The notes under the pieces: model-generated
The model's input: the letters and a program-made list of their open reading frames with translations, nothing else
Told to the model about the DNA's origin: nothing
Databases searched by the model: none
Translations under genes and position numbers: made by a program
Shown here: positions 50,663 to 59,704 of the stretch, piece after piece
Layout of the letters: every line of letters begins with the position of its first letter
Numbering within the stretch: the stretch's first letter is position 1
Assembly (NCBI GenBank): GCA_016207165.1
Contig: JACQQD010000011.1
Coordinates: 70,515-134,514, forward strand
Reading direction: 5' to 3'
DNA length: 64,000 nucleotides
Source: Microcaldota archaeon
GTDB taxonomy: Archaea > Micrarchaeota > Micrarchaeia > Norongarragalinales > Norongarragalinaceae

Positions 50663-51202
50663 ATGAAAATCATCCTTGCCGGCGTCTTGCTGGTCGGACT
50701 CATTCTGGCGGGGTGCGTCCAACAAGTTCAAACTCCTTCATCCGACAAGCTCACAAAGTACGCCAGCGAAACCGCGGGGTTCAGCATCAAGTACCCCCAA
50801 GGCTGGAACGTCGTGGAAAACCCGGATGAAGTATTTGCCGTGTTCATTGAGTCCTACGGGGAACGGATGGCGGTGGCGGCCCACGACAACAGCGGCGAAA
50901 AGCTTTCTTTGAAAGAACTGGTCTCCACGTATGCCGCCGGGACCAAGGAAGAAATGGCTCGGCAACAGGCCGGAAAAATCAGCGTCGTTTTTGACGGGCC
51001 GACTGCCATCAACGGGTACACGGCGCATGCCATTGTTTTGGAACAAGACGGCGAAACGGGATTCAAGGAAAAAGCCGTCGTGATTCAATCCAAAAAGAAC
51101 CCGGGTAAAATCTTTTTGGTCGTCATCTTCGCATATAAGAACACGTTCACCCAAAACAGCGCGGCGTACGAAACCATATTCCAATCCTTCCAAGAAAACT
51201 GA
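50663..51202 (+). CDS. PsbP-like lipoprotein
   Basis: A 179-residue secreted lipoprotein: signal and lipobox MKIILAGVLLVGLILAGC, then a PsbP/DUF-like alpha/beta domain starting SETAGFSIKYPQGWNVVENP and ending IFLVVIFAYKNTFTQNSAAY. Such domains occur in many archaeal and bacterial lipoproteins; ligand unknown. The gene begins 41 bases after tRNA-Ile. Confidence 0.85.
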   Translation: MKIILAGVLLVGLILAGCVQQVQTPSSDKLTKYASETAGFSIKYPQGWNVVENPDEVFAVFIESYGERMAVAAHDNSGEKLSLKELVSTYAAGTKEEMARQQAGKISVVFDGPTAINGYTAHAIVLEQDGETGFKEKAVVIQSKKNPGKIFLVVIFAYKNTFTQNSAAYETIFQSFQEN

Positions 51203-51206
51203 ACGG

Positions 51207-51767
51207 TCATCGGCCCACCAAGTCCAAAAGATTGGATTTCGTGATGATGCCGGCCACCTTGTTCTTTTTCCGCACCAGCACCGCGAAGTGGTAGTTCAAC
51301 AGAGAGGAAACCGCGGGCAAGGGAGTTGACTCGTCCACCACGGGAAACGCTTCTTCCATGACGTCGCCCACGGGTTGGAAGGACAAGTCCTCCAAGGACG
51401 CGCCGGCCGAAATTTTTTCCAGCACCGTCTTGTCGGAAATGCTGCCCACCGGGTGGCCGACGTCAAACACCGGCAACTGGGAGAAATCCCTCTTCCTCAT
51501 TAGCTTCAGCGTGTGACCCACTGAATCCGAGGCATGGACGAAGACCACGGGCGCGGACATGATCTGGCCCGCCCGCACCACCGTCTTGCGCTCCAACCGC
51601 TCCAGGGCCTCGAAAATGCGGACGGTGTTGGAGTAGGACGCGTCGATGGCATTGGACTCGATTTTCGCGATCAGCGACTGCGAGACGCCGGATTCCTTGG
51701 CCAGTTGCGACTGGGTCAAGCCAAGCTTTTTGCGGCGCGCCCTGATTTCCTGCGTCGACGGAAGCAT
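51207..51767 (-). CDS. HTH (Xre type) and CBS-domain regulator
   Basis: A 186-residue protein with an N-terminal helix-turn-helix (ARRKKLGLTQSQLAKESGVS then QSLIAKIESNAIDASYSNTV) and two CBS domains: VRAGQIMSAPVVFVHASDSV, FSQLPVFDVGHPVGSISD and VGDVMEEAFPVVDESTPLPA. CBS pairs bind adenosyl ligands such as AMP, ATP or SAM. The divergent gene is metK and a clear palindrome lies between them. The most economical hypothesis is regulation of metK by an adenosyl ligand (inference). Confidence 0.93.
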   Translation of the reverse strand: MLPSTQEIRARRKKLGLTQSQLAKESGVSQSLIAKIESNAIDASYSNTVRIFEALERLERKTVVRAGQIMSAPVVFVHASDSVGHTLKLMRKRDFSQLPVFDVGHPVGSISDKTVLEKISAGASLEDLSFQPVGDVMEEAFPVVDESTPLPAVSSLLNYHFAVLVRKKNKVAGIITKSNLLDLVGR

Positions 51768-51863
51768 GAAAAAAATTGGGGTGGGGAGGAAGGTGGGTTA
51801 ATCCTTACCCTGCCCAACGAAGGACATTCGGCCCCTCTTAACGTGGTACTACACAACACCCCT

Positions 51864-51885
51864 TTTTATTCGTATCGGAATAAAA
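51864..51885. promoter_or_regulatory. Inverted repeat before metK
   Basis: TTTTATTC and GAATAAAA, perfect 8-base arms, flank GTATCG (51872-51877). The repeat lies 70 bases upstream of the metK ATG and about 100 bases from the divergent HTH-CBS gene, covering a TATA-like TTTTTATT. A second TATA-like GCTTTTAAG is at 51897-51905. GGAGGT precedes the ATG. The repeat is a good candidate operator for the HTH-CBS protein. Confidence 0.65.
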
Positions 51886-51954
51886 CCGCCAAGAAGGCTT
51901 TTAAGAAAACCCGCGCACACGCGTTGAAGAATTTTTTTGGAGGTCTCAAAACCC

Positions 51955-53139
51955 ATGGGAACGTATTTTTTCACGTCGGAGTCAGTAACTGAAGGTCACC
52001 CCGACAAAATCTGCGACCAAGTCTCCGACGCGATTTTGGACGACTTGCTGCGCCAGGACCCCGAGTCCCGCGTGGCGGTGGAGTGCCTGACCACCACGGG
52101 AATGGTCATGGTGGCCGGCGAGGTGACGACCAACGCCTACTCGGACGTGTCCGGCATCGTGCGGAAAACCCTCAAGGAAATCGGGTACACCAACCCTGAA
52201 TACGGCTTGGACTGCTCTGACTGCGCGGTGCTTACCAGCATCCACGAGCAAAGCCAGAACATCGCTATAGGCGTAAACCACTCGCAAAACAAGGAGCAAG
52301 GCGCCGGAGACCAAGGCATGATGTTCGGCTACGCCTGCAACGAGACGCCCGAACTTCTGCCGCTTCCCATTTCCCTGGCACACCAGCTGACCTTGCGCCT
52401 CGCCAAAGTCCGAAAAGAAAAAATACTGTCCTGGGTGCGGCCGGACGGCAAAAGCCAGGTCACGGTGCAATACGAAGACGGAAAGCCCGTGCGCGTGGAC
52501 ACGGTGGTCATCGCCGTGCACCACAACCCCGACGTGTCGGGAGACAAAATCAAAAGCGAAGTCATCGAGCACGTCATCAAGCCCGTGTGCGGAAAATGGA
52601 TCGACGAGAAGACGACGTTTCACGTCAACGCCACCGGCATCTTCGTCGTCGGCGGCCCGGAGGCGGACACGGGTTTGACAGGCCGCAAAATCATCGTGGA
52701 CACGTACGGCGGCTACGGCCGACACGGCGGCGGCTGTTTTTCCGGCAAGGACCCCTCGAAAGTGGACCGATCCGGGGCATACGCCGCCCGCTACATCGCC
52801 AAGAACCTGGTGGCCGCCGGGCTGGCGGAAAAATGCGAAGTCCAGTTGGCGTACTCCATTGGCGTGGCACAACCCGTTTCCGTGATGGTGGAAACGTTCG
52901 GCACCGGAAAAATGCCTCACGAGGCGCTGGAAAAACTCGTTCGCGAACACTTTCCCTTGAAACCAAAAGCCATCATCGACCACCTCCAACTCAAGCGGCC
53001 CATTTACAAGAAGACCGCGGCGTACGGTCATTTTGGGCGGAACGACCCGGACTTCACGTGGGAAAAAACGGACCAAGCCGAGACACTCAAGCAAAGCGCC
53101 GCGGCGCAAGCCTTGAGCGGAGGGAAAAAAATTGGTTGA
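51955..53139 (+). CDS. metK: S-adenosylmethionine synthase, bacterial type
   Basis: A 394-residue methionine adenosyltransferase of the bacterial/eukaryotic family: [80 protein letters not shown] and [20 protein letters not shown], then [20 protein letters not shown]. Most archaea have an unrelated-looking MAT instead, so this gene is likely acquired. ATG 51955 follows TTGGAGGTCTC. It is divergent from an HTH-CBS gene and feeds ahcY-linked methylation. Confidence 0.96.
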   Translation: MGTYFFTSESVTEGHPDKICDQVSDAILDDLLRQDPESRVAVECLTTTGMVMVAGEVTTNAYSDVSGIVRKTLKEIGYTNPEYGLDCSDCAVLTSIHEQSQNIAIGVNHSQNKEQGAGDQGMMFGYACNETPELLPLPISLAHQLTLRLAKVRKEKILSWVRPDGKSQVTVQYEDGKPVRVDTVVIAVHHNPDVSGDKIKSEVIEHVIKPVCGKWIDEKTTFHVNATGIFVVGGPEADTGLTGRKIIVDTYGGYGRHGGGCFSGKDPSKVDRSGAYAARYIAKNLVAAGLAEKCEVQLAYSIGVAQPVSVMVETFGTGKMPHEALEKLVREHFPLKPKAIIDHLQLKRPIYKKTAAYGHFGRNDPDFTWEKTDQAETLKQSAAAQALSGGKKIG

Positions 53140-53369
53140 AACGCATTGCCTCGGAGCGGTTCTAACGGGGCCGGTTTCCCGGTCGCACGACGCCGCCGGC
53201 GCTTCGGTGGCCTTGTAGCCCAGAAGCGGTAGCGGAACGTCCTCCAGTACGCCCACGCCAAGAAATGGAAGGTGCCGAGTCACATCAACGTCGAACCCAT
53301 CTCCAACCGCAACCTGGAACTCGTCGAACCCCCCCTGGTGCGGTCGCTCAAAGGCGTGAGAAACCGGCT
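53140..53369. other. Intergenic region after metK
   Basis: About 230 bases with no obvious large gene. A GTG at 53272 opens 33 codons (PSHINVEPISNRNLELVEPP, then LVRSLKGVRNRL) ending at 53373. The product is hydrophilic, and its frame continues upstream only as far as a stop at about 53231. It may be a small or decayed gene; I cannot decide. No promoter or hairpin stands out. Confidence 0.3.
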
Positions 53370-53957
53370 TTAGAACAAATGGAACGTCAAAACGGCGGCA
53401 GCCAACAAAACGAAGTGAAGCACGCGCGAAACCAACGAAAACAACGCGAATTTCTTGACATCCATGCGGACCAGTCCCGCCACCAACGTCAACGGGTCAA
53501 ACACCGGCGAGGCGGGAATCACGCCGAACAAAACAATGGGAATGGGGCCGTACTTGTCAAACAATTCCTTGGCTTCCTTGACGTCCTTTTCCTTGACGAA
53601 GCGCCGAATGAAGCGCTTGTGCAGGAAAAACGCAAGGTAGTAATTCAGAAGCGCCGCCAAAAAAGACGCGACCACCGCTACCAAGACGACCGGCACGGCG
53701 TTGGCTGGGAAAAGCTTGATGGCGATGGCAAACGAGGCATCCGTGGGCGCGGGAAGCAAGGTGGACCCCAAAAACACGATCAAAAAGACGCCAGGCAACC
53801 CGTACGTTGCGATGAACGCCTCCGCCGTCGTGTAAATTTGCGGAAACTCCACGGCGATGTAGTCCAACGCCAGCAATACCAGCAAGATGACGCCGACGCC
53901 AAACACCACGTGCTTGAAGAAATTGACCTTGGAATGCAACAAAAACGCCTTGACCAT
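53370..53957 (-). CDS. DedA/VTT-family membrane protein
   Basis: A 195-residue polytopic protein of the SNARE-associated (VTT) type: VEFPQIYTTAEAFIATYGLP, GSTLLPAPTDASFAIAIKLF, LAALLNYYLAFFLHKRFIRR and YGPIPIVLFGVIPASPVFDP, including the reentrant-loop proline and glycine-rich motifs. DedA-type proteins act on membrane lipids or undecaprenyl-like carriers. ATG 53957 was chosen over an earlier in-frame ATG. Confidence 0.88.
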   Translation of the reverse strand: MVKAFLLHSKVNFFKHVVFGVGVILLVLLALDYIAVEFPQIYTTAEAFIATYGLPGVFLIVFLGSTLLPAPTDASFAIAIKLFPANAVPVVLVAVVASFLAALLNYYLAFFLHKRFIRRFVKEKDVKEAKELFDKYGPIPIVLFGVIPASPVFDPLTLVAGLVRMDVKKFALFSLVSRVLHFVLLAAAVLTFHLF

Positions 53958-53991
53958 AAAAAACAATGCAATTCAAAGTTAAAATAAAATG

Positions 53992-54606
53992 CTACCGCTT
54001 GGCCACCAAACCCAAATTCTGGCCTTTAAAAGCTCGAACTTTTTCGCCGGACGTCTCGCAGAAAACCTCGGCCACCGAAAAACCCGCCGCTTCCGCCAAC
54101 CCCCGTAACTCCGCTTCCTCGAAAAAATAATAGTACCGTGAATGGCCCCGCCACGGCACGTCCAATTCTTTGGGTTTTAACCGGAATCGTTCCTGCAACC
54201 GGTTCCAGACCGCCACGCACAAAAATCCGCCTGGCGAAAGCACTCGGAAAAACTCGGAAAACACGCGGCCGTGCTCCGACGGACGGACGTGGTGCAACGC
54301 CGCCAAACAGATCACGGAATCAAACGAAGAGGACTCGAAAGGCAACTGTTCCAGCCGCCCCAAGCGCGTGGACGCGTTTGGAATGCCAAACAAGTTTTTC
54401 TCCGCCAAAAAAAGCATTTCCCCTGAGGCATCCAACGCCACCACCGACTCCGCGAGGCCCGCTACGGCCAAGGCGTTGCGCCCGTTGCCGCAGCCCGCAT
54501 CCAGAACCCGCCCTGAAAGAAACGGCAAAAACAAGGAAAGAACCGACGAAGGCGTCCTGCGGAACGCGTCCCATTCCTTCGCGAACGCGTCAAAGTCCGA
54601 ACTCAC
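53992..54606 (-). CDS. SAM-dependent methyltransferase
   Basis: A 204-residue class I methyltransferase: motif I VLDAGCGNGRNALAVAG, then VVALDASGEMLFLAEK, SFDSVICLAALHHVRPSEHG and RVLSPGGFLCVAVWNRL. The GTG start overlaps the stop of the glycosyltransferase (GTGA). The small fold with C-terminal LGLVAKR fits the UbiE/tRNA U34 type of enzyme. The target is not clear; position in the glycan cluster suggests lipid-linked sugar or surface modification, but tRNA wobble methylation is equally possible (YFFEEAEL and W-R-G-H-S-R-Y-Y pattern). Confidence 0.88.
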   Translation of the reverse strand: MSSDFDAFAKEWDAFRRTPSSVLSLFLPFLSGRVLDAGCGNGRNALAVAGLAESVVALDASGEMLFLAEKNLFGIPNASTRLGRLEQLPFESSSFDSVICLAALHHVRPSEHGRVFSEFFRVLSPGGFLCVAVWNRLQERFRLKPKELDVPWRGHSRYYYFFEEAELRGLAEAAGFSVAEVFCETSGEKVRAFKGQNLGLVAKR

Positions 54607-55286
54607 CGCGAAAACCTCAATGCCACGGTATGCGCCAACAGCGTCACGGCGCTTCGGATTTTCGCGGCCTCCACCGGTCCACCGGGCACCGAATGCCACG
54701 CCACCGGCAACTCCAAAACCGTCAAGCCCCGCTTTTTGCACCGCCACAAAAACTCGACGTCCCACTCAAAGCCCTTCGACTGCATCCGCGACAACACCGA
54801 ACGCGCGGCGGCCGCCTTGAAGACCTTGAACCCGCACTGCGTGTCGGCGAAACGCAGGCCAAAAAGCCACTGCACCAAGAAATGATACACGCGGCGGGAC
54901 CAATCCCGGTACCAAGGCCGCCGCACCCGCGCCGCGCCCACGTACCGCGAACCAATGACCACGTCGGCGTGCCGAAGCGCCGCCAACGCATCCAAAAACG
55001 CTTCCGGCGCCGTAGCGCCGTCCGCGTCGTAAAACGACCACACGTCGCCTTTCGCCACCGCAAAGCCGCGGTTCAGCGCCGCGCCCTTGCCCTCCGAATG
55101 CCGAGCAACCAAAAGCCGCACCCTCGGAAAAACGCGTCGCGCCACGGACGCGGTCTGGTCTTGCTCATCGGTGACCAACACGACTTCGAAGGAAATTTTT
55201 CGGGAGGCAAGCAATTCCACCAACTTCTTCAGGGGCCCCGCCAGCCGCTTTTCCTCCAAGTGCGCGGGAATCACGACAGACAACAT
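54603..55286 (-). CDS. Family 2 glycosyltransferase (dolichyl-phosphate sugar type)
   Basis: A 227-residue GT2 enzyme: LSVVIPAHLEEKRLAGPLKK, VTDEQDQTASVARRVFPRVR, GKGAALNRGFAVAKGDVWSF, YDADGATAPEAFLDAL (metal-binding DxD), and DTQCGFKVFKAAAAR with the Q/C-G-F-K/R motif. It has no C-terminal membrane helix. It would add sugar to a lipid phosphate. A second such enzyme lies at 59.0 kb. Confidence 0.9.
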   Translation of the reverse strand: MLSVVIPAHLEEKRLAGPLKKLVELLASRKISFEVVLVTDEQDQTASVARRVFPRVRLLVARHSEGKGAALNRGFAVAKGDVWSFYDADGATAPEAFLDALAALRHADVVIGSRYVGAARVRRPWYRDWSRRVYHFLVQWLFGLRFADTQCGFKVFKAAAARSVLSRMQSKGFEWDVEFLWRCKKRGLTVLELPVAWHSVPGGPVEAAKIRSAVTLLAHTVALRFSR

Positions 55287-56339
55287 TCAATCCGCCACCT
55301 TCTCGAACAACAAGCCCACCAAAAGACCGCCGGACAACGCCAACGCCATCTCGAAAAACGTGACGAAACGCTCCGTGAACACGCCGAGACCCAACGCATC
55401 GTTTTTCACCAGCAACAACGTGGCCAAAAGCCACGCGACCACCAACCATTTTCGATCCGCGTCCGCCCTGGAAAAGCCAATCCACAAAACCCCAAAATAA
55501 CCCATCGCGTAGGGAAGCGACGCGGCTTTTGCCAGCAAGTCTACGCTCGCGCCGAACTCGCGGGCGCCCAACTGCGGCAAACACTGAAATGCCAGGCACG
55601 ACGCGCCCGTCAACGACACGTGCCACGCCAGGTACGTGAAAAACCCGACCAAGGCGCCCACCAGCGGCAACTCAAAAAAATAATCCGCGAGCCGGGAAAA
55701 CACCACGCCCCGCCTCAAGATGGACAGCGTCCAATACAATCCCGACGTGCCGAAAAAAACCAAGAGCGAAGGCGGATGCGTCAACCCCAAAACAAAAGCC
55801 CCCAACACCACCGCCGCCCACATGCGCTGCAGCAGGAAATACAAGAGGAAAACGACCAGGACGACGCCCAAGGAAATCGCGCTGGGCCGCGTGCCCCACG
55901 TCATCACGCCGTTGGACAAAAGCACCAAAAACGCCGCGGAAACACCCGCCTGCCAGTTGGACAGAGTCTTTCCCAACAAGTAAAACCCAAGCGGCAAAAG
56001 GACCGCCATGAGCAAGGCGAACAACCGGATGGCCCACAACCAATTCAGCCCCGTCAAATCCGCCAACCCCGAAACCAAGGACGCGTACGCGGGAACGTGG
56101 TACGACGGCGTCACGCCACCGAAAACCAATTCATACGGAATCCAAAAACCCGTGCCGTCAACGTACCGCACCCGGCCGGAGTGCAGCAACGCGTTGTCAA
56201 AAGAAGGAAGCAAATACGACGCATCGTCAAAAAAAGCGGCGTAGGTCAACGCCACGCTGAACAACAAAACGATGCCCAACGCGATGAACTCCAAGGAAAC
56301 CCGCGACAAGACAGGCTCCGGCACCTTTTTTTCAGTCAT
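55287..56339 (-). CDS. Polytopic membrane protein, GT-C-like
   Basis: A 350-residue protein with about nine membrane helices. The first extracytoplasmic loop carries an acidic FFDDASYLLPSFDNALLHSG and then YVDGTGFWIPYELVFGGVTP, typical of lipid-linked sugar transferases of the GT-C superfamily (the DD is a candidate catalytic pair). The rest includes LVLLSNGVMTWGTRPSAISL and GLTHPPSLLVFFG. It overlaps the next upstream gene by four bases. Substrate unknown. Confidence 0.8.
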   Translation of the reverse strand: MTEKKVPEPVLSRVSLEFIALGIVLLFSVALTYAAFFDDASYLLPSFDNALLHSGRVRYVDGTGFWIPYELVFGGVTPSYHVPAYASLVSGLADLTGLNWLWAIRLFALLMAVLLPLGFYLLGKTLSNWQAGVSAAFLVLLSNGVMTWGTRPSAISLGVVLVVFLLYFLLQRMWAAVVLGAFVLGLTHPPSLLVFFGTSGLYWTLSILRRGVVFSRLADYFFELPLVGALVGFFTYLAWHVSLTGASCLAFQCLPQLGAREFGASVDLLAKAASLPYAMGYFGVLWIGFSRADADRKWLVVAWLLATLLLVKNDALGLGVFTERFVTFFEMALALSGGLLVGLLFEKVAD

Positions 56340-56800
56340 TCAATCACGTGGTACACCAACGCGCGGCCGTCACGATGCAACAACTCAAAAAAGCGTTCGT
56401 CCTTGAACTTCTCCAGTTCCGGCTTTTTCCAGCCGTACGCGTAAAAAGAAGTCCGATCCGCCACCAACACGTACGTGGAATTGTACTGCAACAACAAGCG
56501 GTGCGCCTCTTCCGACGAATTCGTCAAAAACACCCTCTCGTTGGCCGAATACCGGTCATTGGGCCGGTCCGCCAACTCCCACGCCCCGCCCACCGAACAC
56601 ACTTGCCGCGCCACGGCGGTGAGCATCTCGCACGCAAACAAGTCCCCCGAAAAGTGCGACAACACAGGCACGTTGACATCAATCCACTCCGCCGCGCGCA
56701 CTTCGTCCTTTAAGACCGTGGGGTTATTCCACGGCTGCATGACGTTGCGCATGACGGGGTACAAAAACCAAGCGGAGAACGCCAAAACCACGACGAACAC
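56336..56800 (-). CDS. Membrane-anchored extracytoplasmic protein, partner of the GT-C-like protein
   Basis: A 154-residue protein from a GTG start. It has one N-terminal helix (VVVLAFSAWFLYPVM) and an extracytoplasmic domain with ACEMLTAVARQVCSVGGAWE and NSTYVLVADRTSFYAYGWKK, ending YHVIE. This resembles the C-terminal globular domain of archaeal GT-C proteins, here as a separate gene. An alternative is one gene with a frame change between this and the upstream 107-residue protein. A longer open frame upstream is a shadow. Confidence 0.65.
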   Translation of the reverse strand: MFVVVLAFSAWFLYPVMRNVMQPWNNPTVLKDEVRAAEWIDVNVPVLSHFSGDLFACEMLTAVARQVCSVGGAWELADRPNDRYSANERVFLTNSSEEAHRLLLQYNSTYVLVADRTSFYAYGWKKPELEKFKDERFFELLHRDGRALVYHVIE

Positions 56801-56805
56801 GACGC

Positions 56806-57129
56806 TTAGAGCCCTTTGGCGAACCAATGCAACAACCCCAACACCGCCAACAACGCATACCCGCCCACCAGCGTCCAAAACGACAACCCCACGGTAAACG
56901 CCAAAACCACGGCGATGCCCGCCAACAACAAAACCGACGCCACCACGGCCTCCACGTATTGCGCAAAAGACAACCGGACCCGGAAAGGAAACACCAGCGC
57001 GAACACGGCGTCTTCCAAAAGCGGCCCGCCCGACAACAGCTTTCGCCCTGGAACGAACAGGAAAAACAAAAGCGCCAAAACAGTGCGCCCCCACGTGAAC
57101 GCATCCGGTGCCGCCGTCGCCTCAATCAT
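56806..57129 (-). CDS. Small membrane protein, DUF1616-like N-terminus
   Basis: A 107-residue protein with three membrane helices and the segment LFFLFVPGRKLLSGGPLLED with FPFRVRLSFAQYVE, which resembles the N-terminus of DUF1616 archaeal membrane proteins. It lies between the 629-residue GT-C-like protein (5 bases) and the anchored domain (5 bases). It may be a truncated copy or the first half of a split gene. Confidence 0.65.
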   Translation of the reverse strand: MIEATAAPDAFTWGRTVLALLFFLFVPGRKLLSGGPLLEDAVFALVFPFRVRLSFAQYVEAVVASVLLLAGIAVVLAFTVGLSFWTLVGGYALLAVLGLLHWFAKGL

Positions 57130-57134
57130 TCAAA

Positions 57135-59027
57135 TCACGAAACCTCAAAGACGCGGATGCGCCCGGAATCAAACCGCAATGCGTACGACGCGCCACCAAA
57201 GGGATGAGGGCAAGCGTATTTAGCGGTTTCACTGGGCCCCACGTACACAAACGACACGCCCCATTTTTTGGCCGCGGCCACCGACTCCGCCTCCGACCCG
57301 CAATACACCGCCTGCAACGCCGACTCGCGCTCCGCGTACGGCAACCCATAGTTGTTCATCCAACCCGAATACCCCGTCAACCGAAGCCTTCCCGCCACCG
57401 AATCAACGGGCGAATTGTGAACCGGGTAAGCGGCCACCACCGCCAACTCCGGCACGTTTTCCTTCATCCACGCGCCCGCCTCCAGTTCCGCAGACGTCAA
57501 CCCGGTGTACTGGGACTGAAACGCCCACCCCAAAAACAATACAGGAGATAGCACGCTGAACAACACCACTACGAAGACGACCGCCTTTTTTTGCTCCGCC
57601 AAAAACGACGCCGCCAACACCGCGCCCGGAAGAGTCAAGTACGCCAAAAACTTGGCCATATCCCACTGCGTTCCCGACAACGACACCGCGTTGACCAGCA
57701 AAAACAACGCCGCCACCCACGCACCCAACAACGCCTTGCCTTCCAATTTCGTCCAAACCAATGCCGCGCAAGCCAACAAGAAAGGCAACCCCAAATTCCC
57801 GGCGTAAAACACGACGAACCCCACCGGGTCCAACGGCGCCAGCCAACCCGGCGTGAAACGCATCAGGCCCGCCTGACCGCCCACCGACAACGCGTTCCAG
57901 ACAAACGGCACGGAAAAAAGAAGCCCCGGCAAGAACCACAGCCACAAGCCAAACGTCCGCACGTCGTTGCGCGACTCAAACAAGAACAGCACGCCCAACA
58001 ACATCAACGCCGCCCCGAAGGCAAAATATTGGAACGGCGCCAACATGCCCACCAACAACCCGGCCAAAAACACGTGTTCCCTGCGCCGAGGCACGACCAA
58101 CATCAACGCCAGCACGGCCGCCAACACCGCGATGCCCACCATTTGCGGCCTCTGGACGGACAAGTACCCGCCCAAAAGCGAGGGCACCTGGAAGAATTGC
58201 CAATCGTTGTCGTACGGCGTCTCACGGATCAAGTCCAACGTGGGATTCTCGGCAAAATCCGCAAAAAAATGCAGGTAACCGAATCCTCCGCCGAACAAAA
58301 ACAACAACACCGCCAGCCACGCCACTTTCCTTGGAAGAAACGCCGACGCCAACGAGAACGCGGCCAACAAAACCAAGGCCCCGTACAACGCGTTCTCGAA
58401 ACGAATCAAGCCATGCACGTCCACGCCGGAAAACGCGGAGACCAACGCCGTGTGGAAATCCGCGAAAAAATGGTACGTCAACGGCGCGCCCGCGAAAAAC
58501 GGCGTCTGCGGAGGAAAGTTGCCGTGATTAATCGACTCGATGATCGGCAGGTGCGCGAACAAGTCGCTGTAATTCCAGGCCCCCACCAACACGCCCTGAG
58601 CCGAAGGCACCCACAACGTCGCGGAAAAAAACGCGAACAACAACGCGAAAAAACCCGCCGTGGCCGCCAACGCGTCCAACGAAATCTTCGGAAGCGACGC
58701 GTCCAACCCGTACGCCAAAAACGACAAGACGCCAAAAGCCAAAAGCACGGAGGACGACGAATACCCCAAAGCCAGCGACGCCAAGTACACGGCGTACGTG
58801 GACAACAAAACGCTCGACAGCAAAGCCAACGCCCAGAAAAGCGCGCCGGAGACCTCCACACGCAACCGCTTCAACAACGCGAAACCCGGAAACAAGAAAC
58901 CGAACAACAGCGCCGCCGCCAAAGCCAAACCCGAATGGACGCTGGCCGAAAGCAAGAACAGCCACAAAAACGCCACGGGCCACGCAGCGAAAAGCCTTTT
59001 CGGCACTACGAACGAAGCCGCCACCAC
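57135..59027 (-). CDS. Large polytopic GT-C-like membrane protein
   Basis: A protein of about 630 residues with 13 or more helices and a C-terminal extracytoplasmic domain. The key loop is HGNFPPQTPFFAGAPLTYHF then FADFHTALVSAFSG, a pattern typical of archaeal membrane proteins related to oligosaccharyl and mannosyl transferases. Near the end PVHNSPVDSVAGRLRLTGYS and CGSEAESVAAAKKWGVSFVY form the globular part. Start chosen at GTG 59027 (GTG 59024 equally possible); it overlaps the upstream glycosyltransferase by about 20 bases. Substrate unknown. Confidence 0.8.
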   Translation of the reverse strand: MVAASFVVPKRLFAAWPVAFLWLFLLSASVHSGLALAAALLFGFLFPGFALLKRLRVEVSGALFWALALLSSVLLSTYAVYLASLALGYSSSSVLLAFGVLSFLAYGLDASLPKISLDALAATAGFFALLFAFFSATLWVPSAQGVLVGAWNYSDLFAHLPIIESINHGNFPPQTPFFAGAPLTYHFFADFHTALVSAFSGVDVHGLIRFENALYGALVLLAAFSLASAFLPRKVAWLAVLLFLFGGGFGYLHFFADFAENPTLDLIRETPYDNDWQFFQVPSLLGGYLSVQRPQMVGIAVLAAVLALMLVVPRRREHVFLAGLLVGMLAPFQYFAFGAALMLLGVLFLFESRNDVRTFGLWLWFLPGLLFSVPFVWNALSVGGQAGLMRFTPGWLAPLDPVGFVVFYAGNLGLPFLLACAALVWTKLEGKALLGAWVAALFLLVNAVSLSGTQWDMAKFLAYLTLPGAVLAASFLAEQKKAVVFVVVLFSVLSPVLFLGWAFQSQYTGLTSAELEAGAWMKENVPELAVVAAYPVHNSPVDSVAGRLRLTGYSGWMNNYGLPYAERESALQAVYCGSEAESVAAAKKWGVSFVYVGPSETAKYACPHPFGGASYALRFDSGRIRVFEVS

Positions 59028-59704
59028 AAGCCCACCACATCGGAACCCATGCGCCACGCATCCCTGAACAGGTTCACCTTGCTGCCCTCTTCCTTCTCCC
59101 GCCACGCCACCGGCACTTCAACCACGTTCAACTTCAGCCGCTGCGCCCACACCAAGACCTCCGTATCCCAAAACCAGTGGTTCGCCTTGGCTTTCGCGCA
59201 CAAGCGCAACCCGACGTTCTTCTTGAAGAACTTGAACCCGCACTGGTGGTCCGACACCCGTGACCCAAGCCAAAGCCGCACCCACGCATTGTACACTTTG
59301 CTGAACACGTCCCGCGTGAACGACCGCGACGCACGGCTTTCCTTGACATACCGGGAACCCACGACCACGTCCGCGAATACCAAAGCCGGCAAAACGCGCC
59401 GCAACGCCTCCGGGTCAGTAGCCAAGTCCACGTCCATGTACCCCACGAATTTTCCCTTGGACTTAAAAAACGCTTGAGCCAACGCGCGACCCCGGCCCAA
59501 CCGGCCCTTGAACGAAAAGCACCGCACATTCGAAAAACGCTTCGCCAACTTCCGCCCCACGTCCGCTGTGCCATCGGCGCTTCCGTCCTCGGCGATGAGC
59601 ACCTCAAACGAGGTACCCTTCAAGACGCGGCGGGCAGCCCGCACCGCCTTTTCCAAGCGCTTGGCCTCGTCGTGGGCAGGCAAAACCACGGAAAACTCAA
59701 CCAT
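59006..59704 (-). CDS. Family 2 glycosyltransferase (dolichyl-phosphate sugar type)
   Basis: A 232-residue GT2 enzyme similar to the one at 54.6 kb: EFSVVLPAHDEAKRLEKAVR, VLIAEDGSADGTADVGRKLA, GRGRALAQAFFKSKGKFVGY, MDVDLATDPEALRRVLPAL (DxD) and DHQCGFKFFKKNVGLRLCAK. It is unlikely to be membrane-spanning itself. It overlaps the epimerase gene by eight bases. The cluster therefore has two distinct sugar-lipid synthases, each followed by a GT-C-like protein. Confidence 0.9.
   Translation of the reverse strand: MVEFSVVLPAHDEAKRLEKAVRAARRVLKGTSFEVLIAEDGSADGTADVGRKLAKRFSNVRCFSFKGRLGRGRALAQAFFKSKGKFVGYMDVDLATDPEALRRVLPALVFADVVVGSRYVKESRASRSFTRDVFSKVYNAWVRLWLGSRVSDHQCGFKFFKKNVGLRLCAKAKANHWFWDTEVLVWAQRLKLNVVEVPVAWREKEEGSKVNLFRDAWRMGSDVVGLWWRLRS

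Noticed and set aside
51770-51954. SAM riboswitch upstream of metK
   Set aside because: The leader is short, the clear structure is a DNA palindrome over a TATA box, and no aptamer-like set of helices is evident.
54138-56444. Plus-strand open frame of 768 codons, Arg/Pro/Gln rich, and similar frames at 57591-59477 and 59508-60575
   Set aside because: These are antisense to the glycan cluster, whose minus-strand proteins have proper motifs and membrane helices. The composition of the frames is that of mirror-image coding sequence.
56336-57094. Single longer minus-strand gene of 252 codons
   Set aside because: Its first 98 codons are Gly/Val/Arg-rich shadow sequence antiparallel to a good membrane protein frame; the real product begins near 56800.
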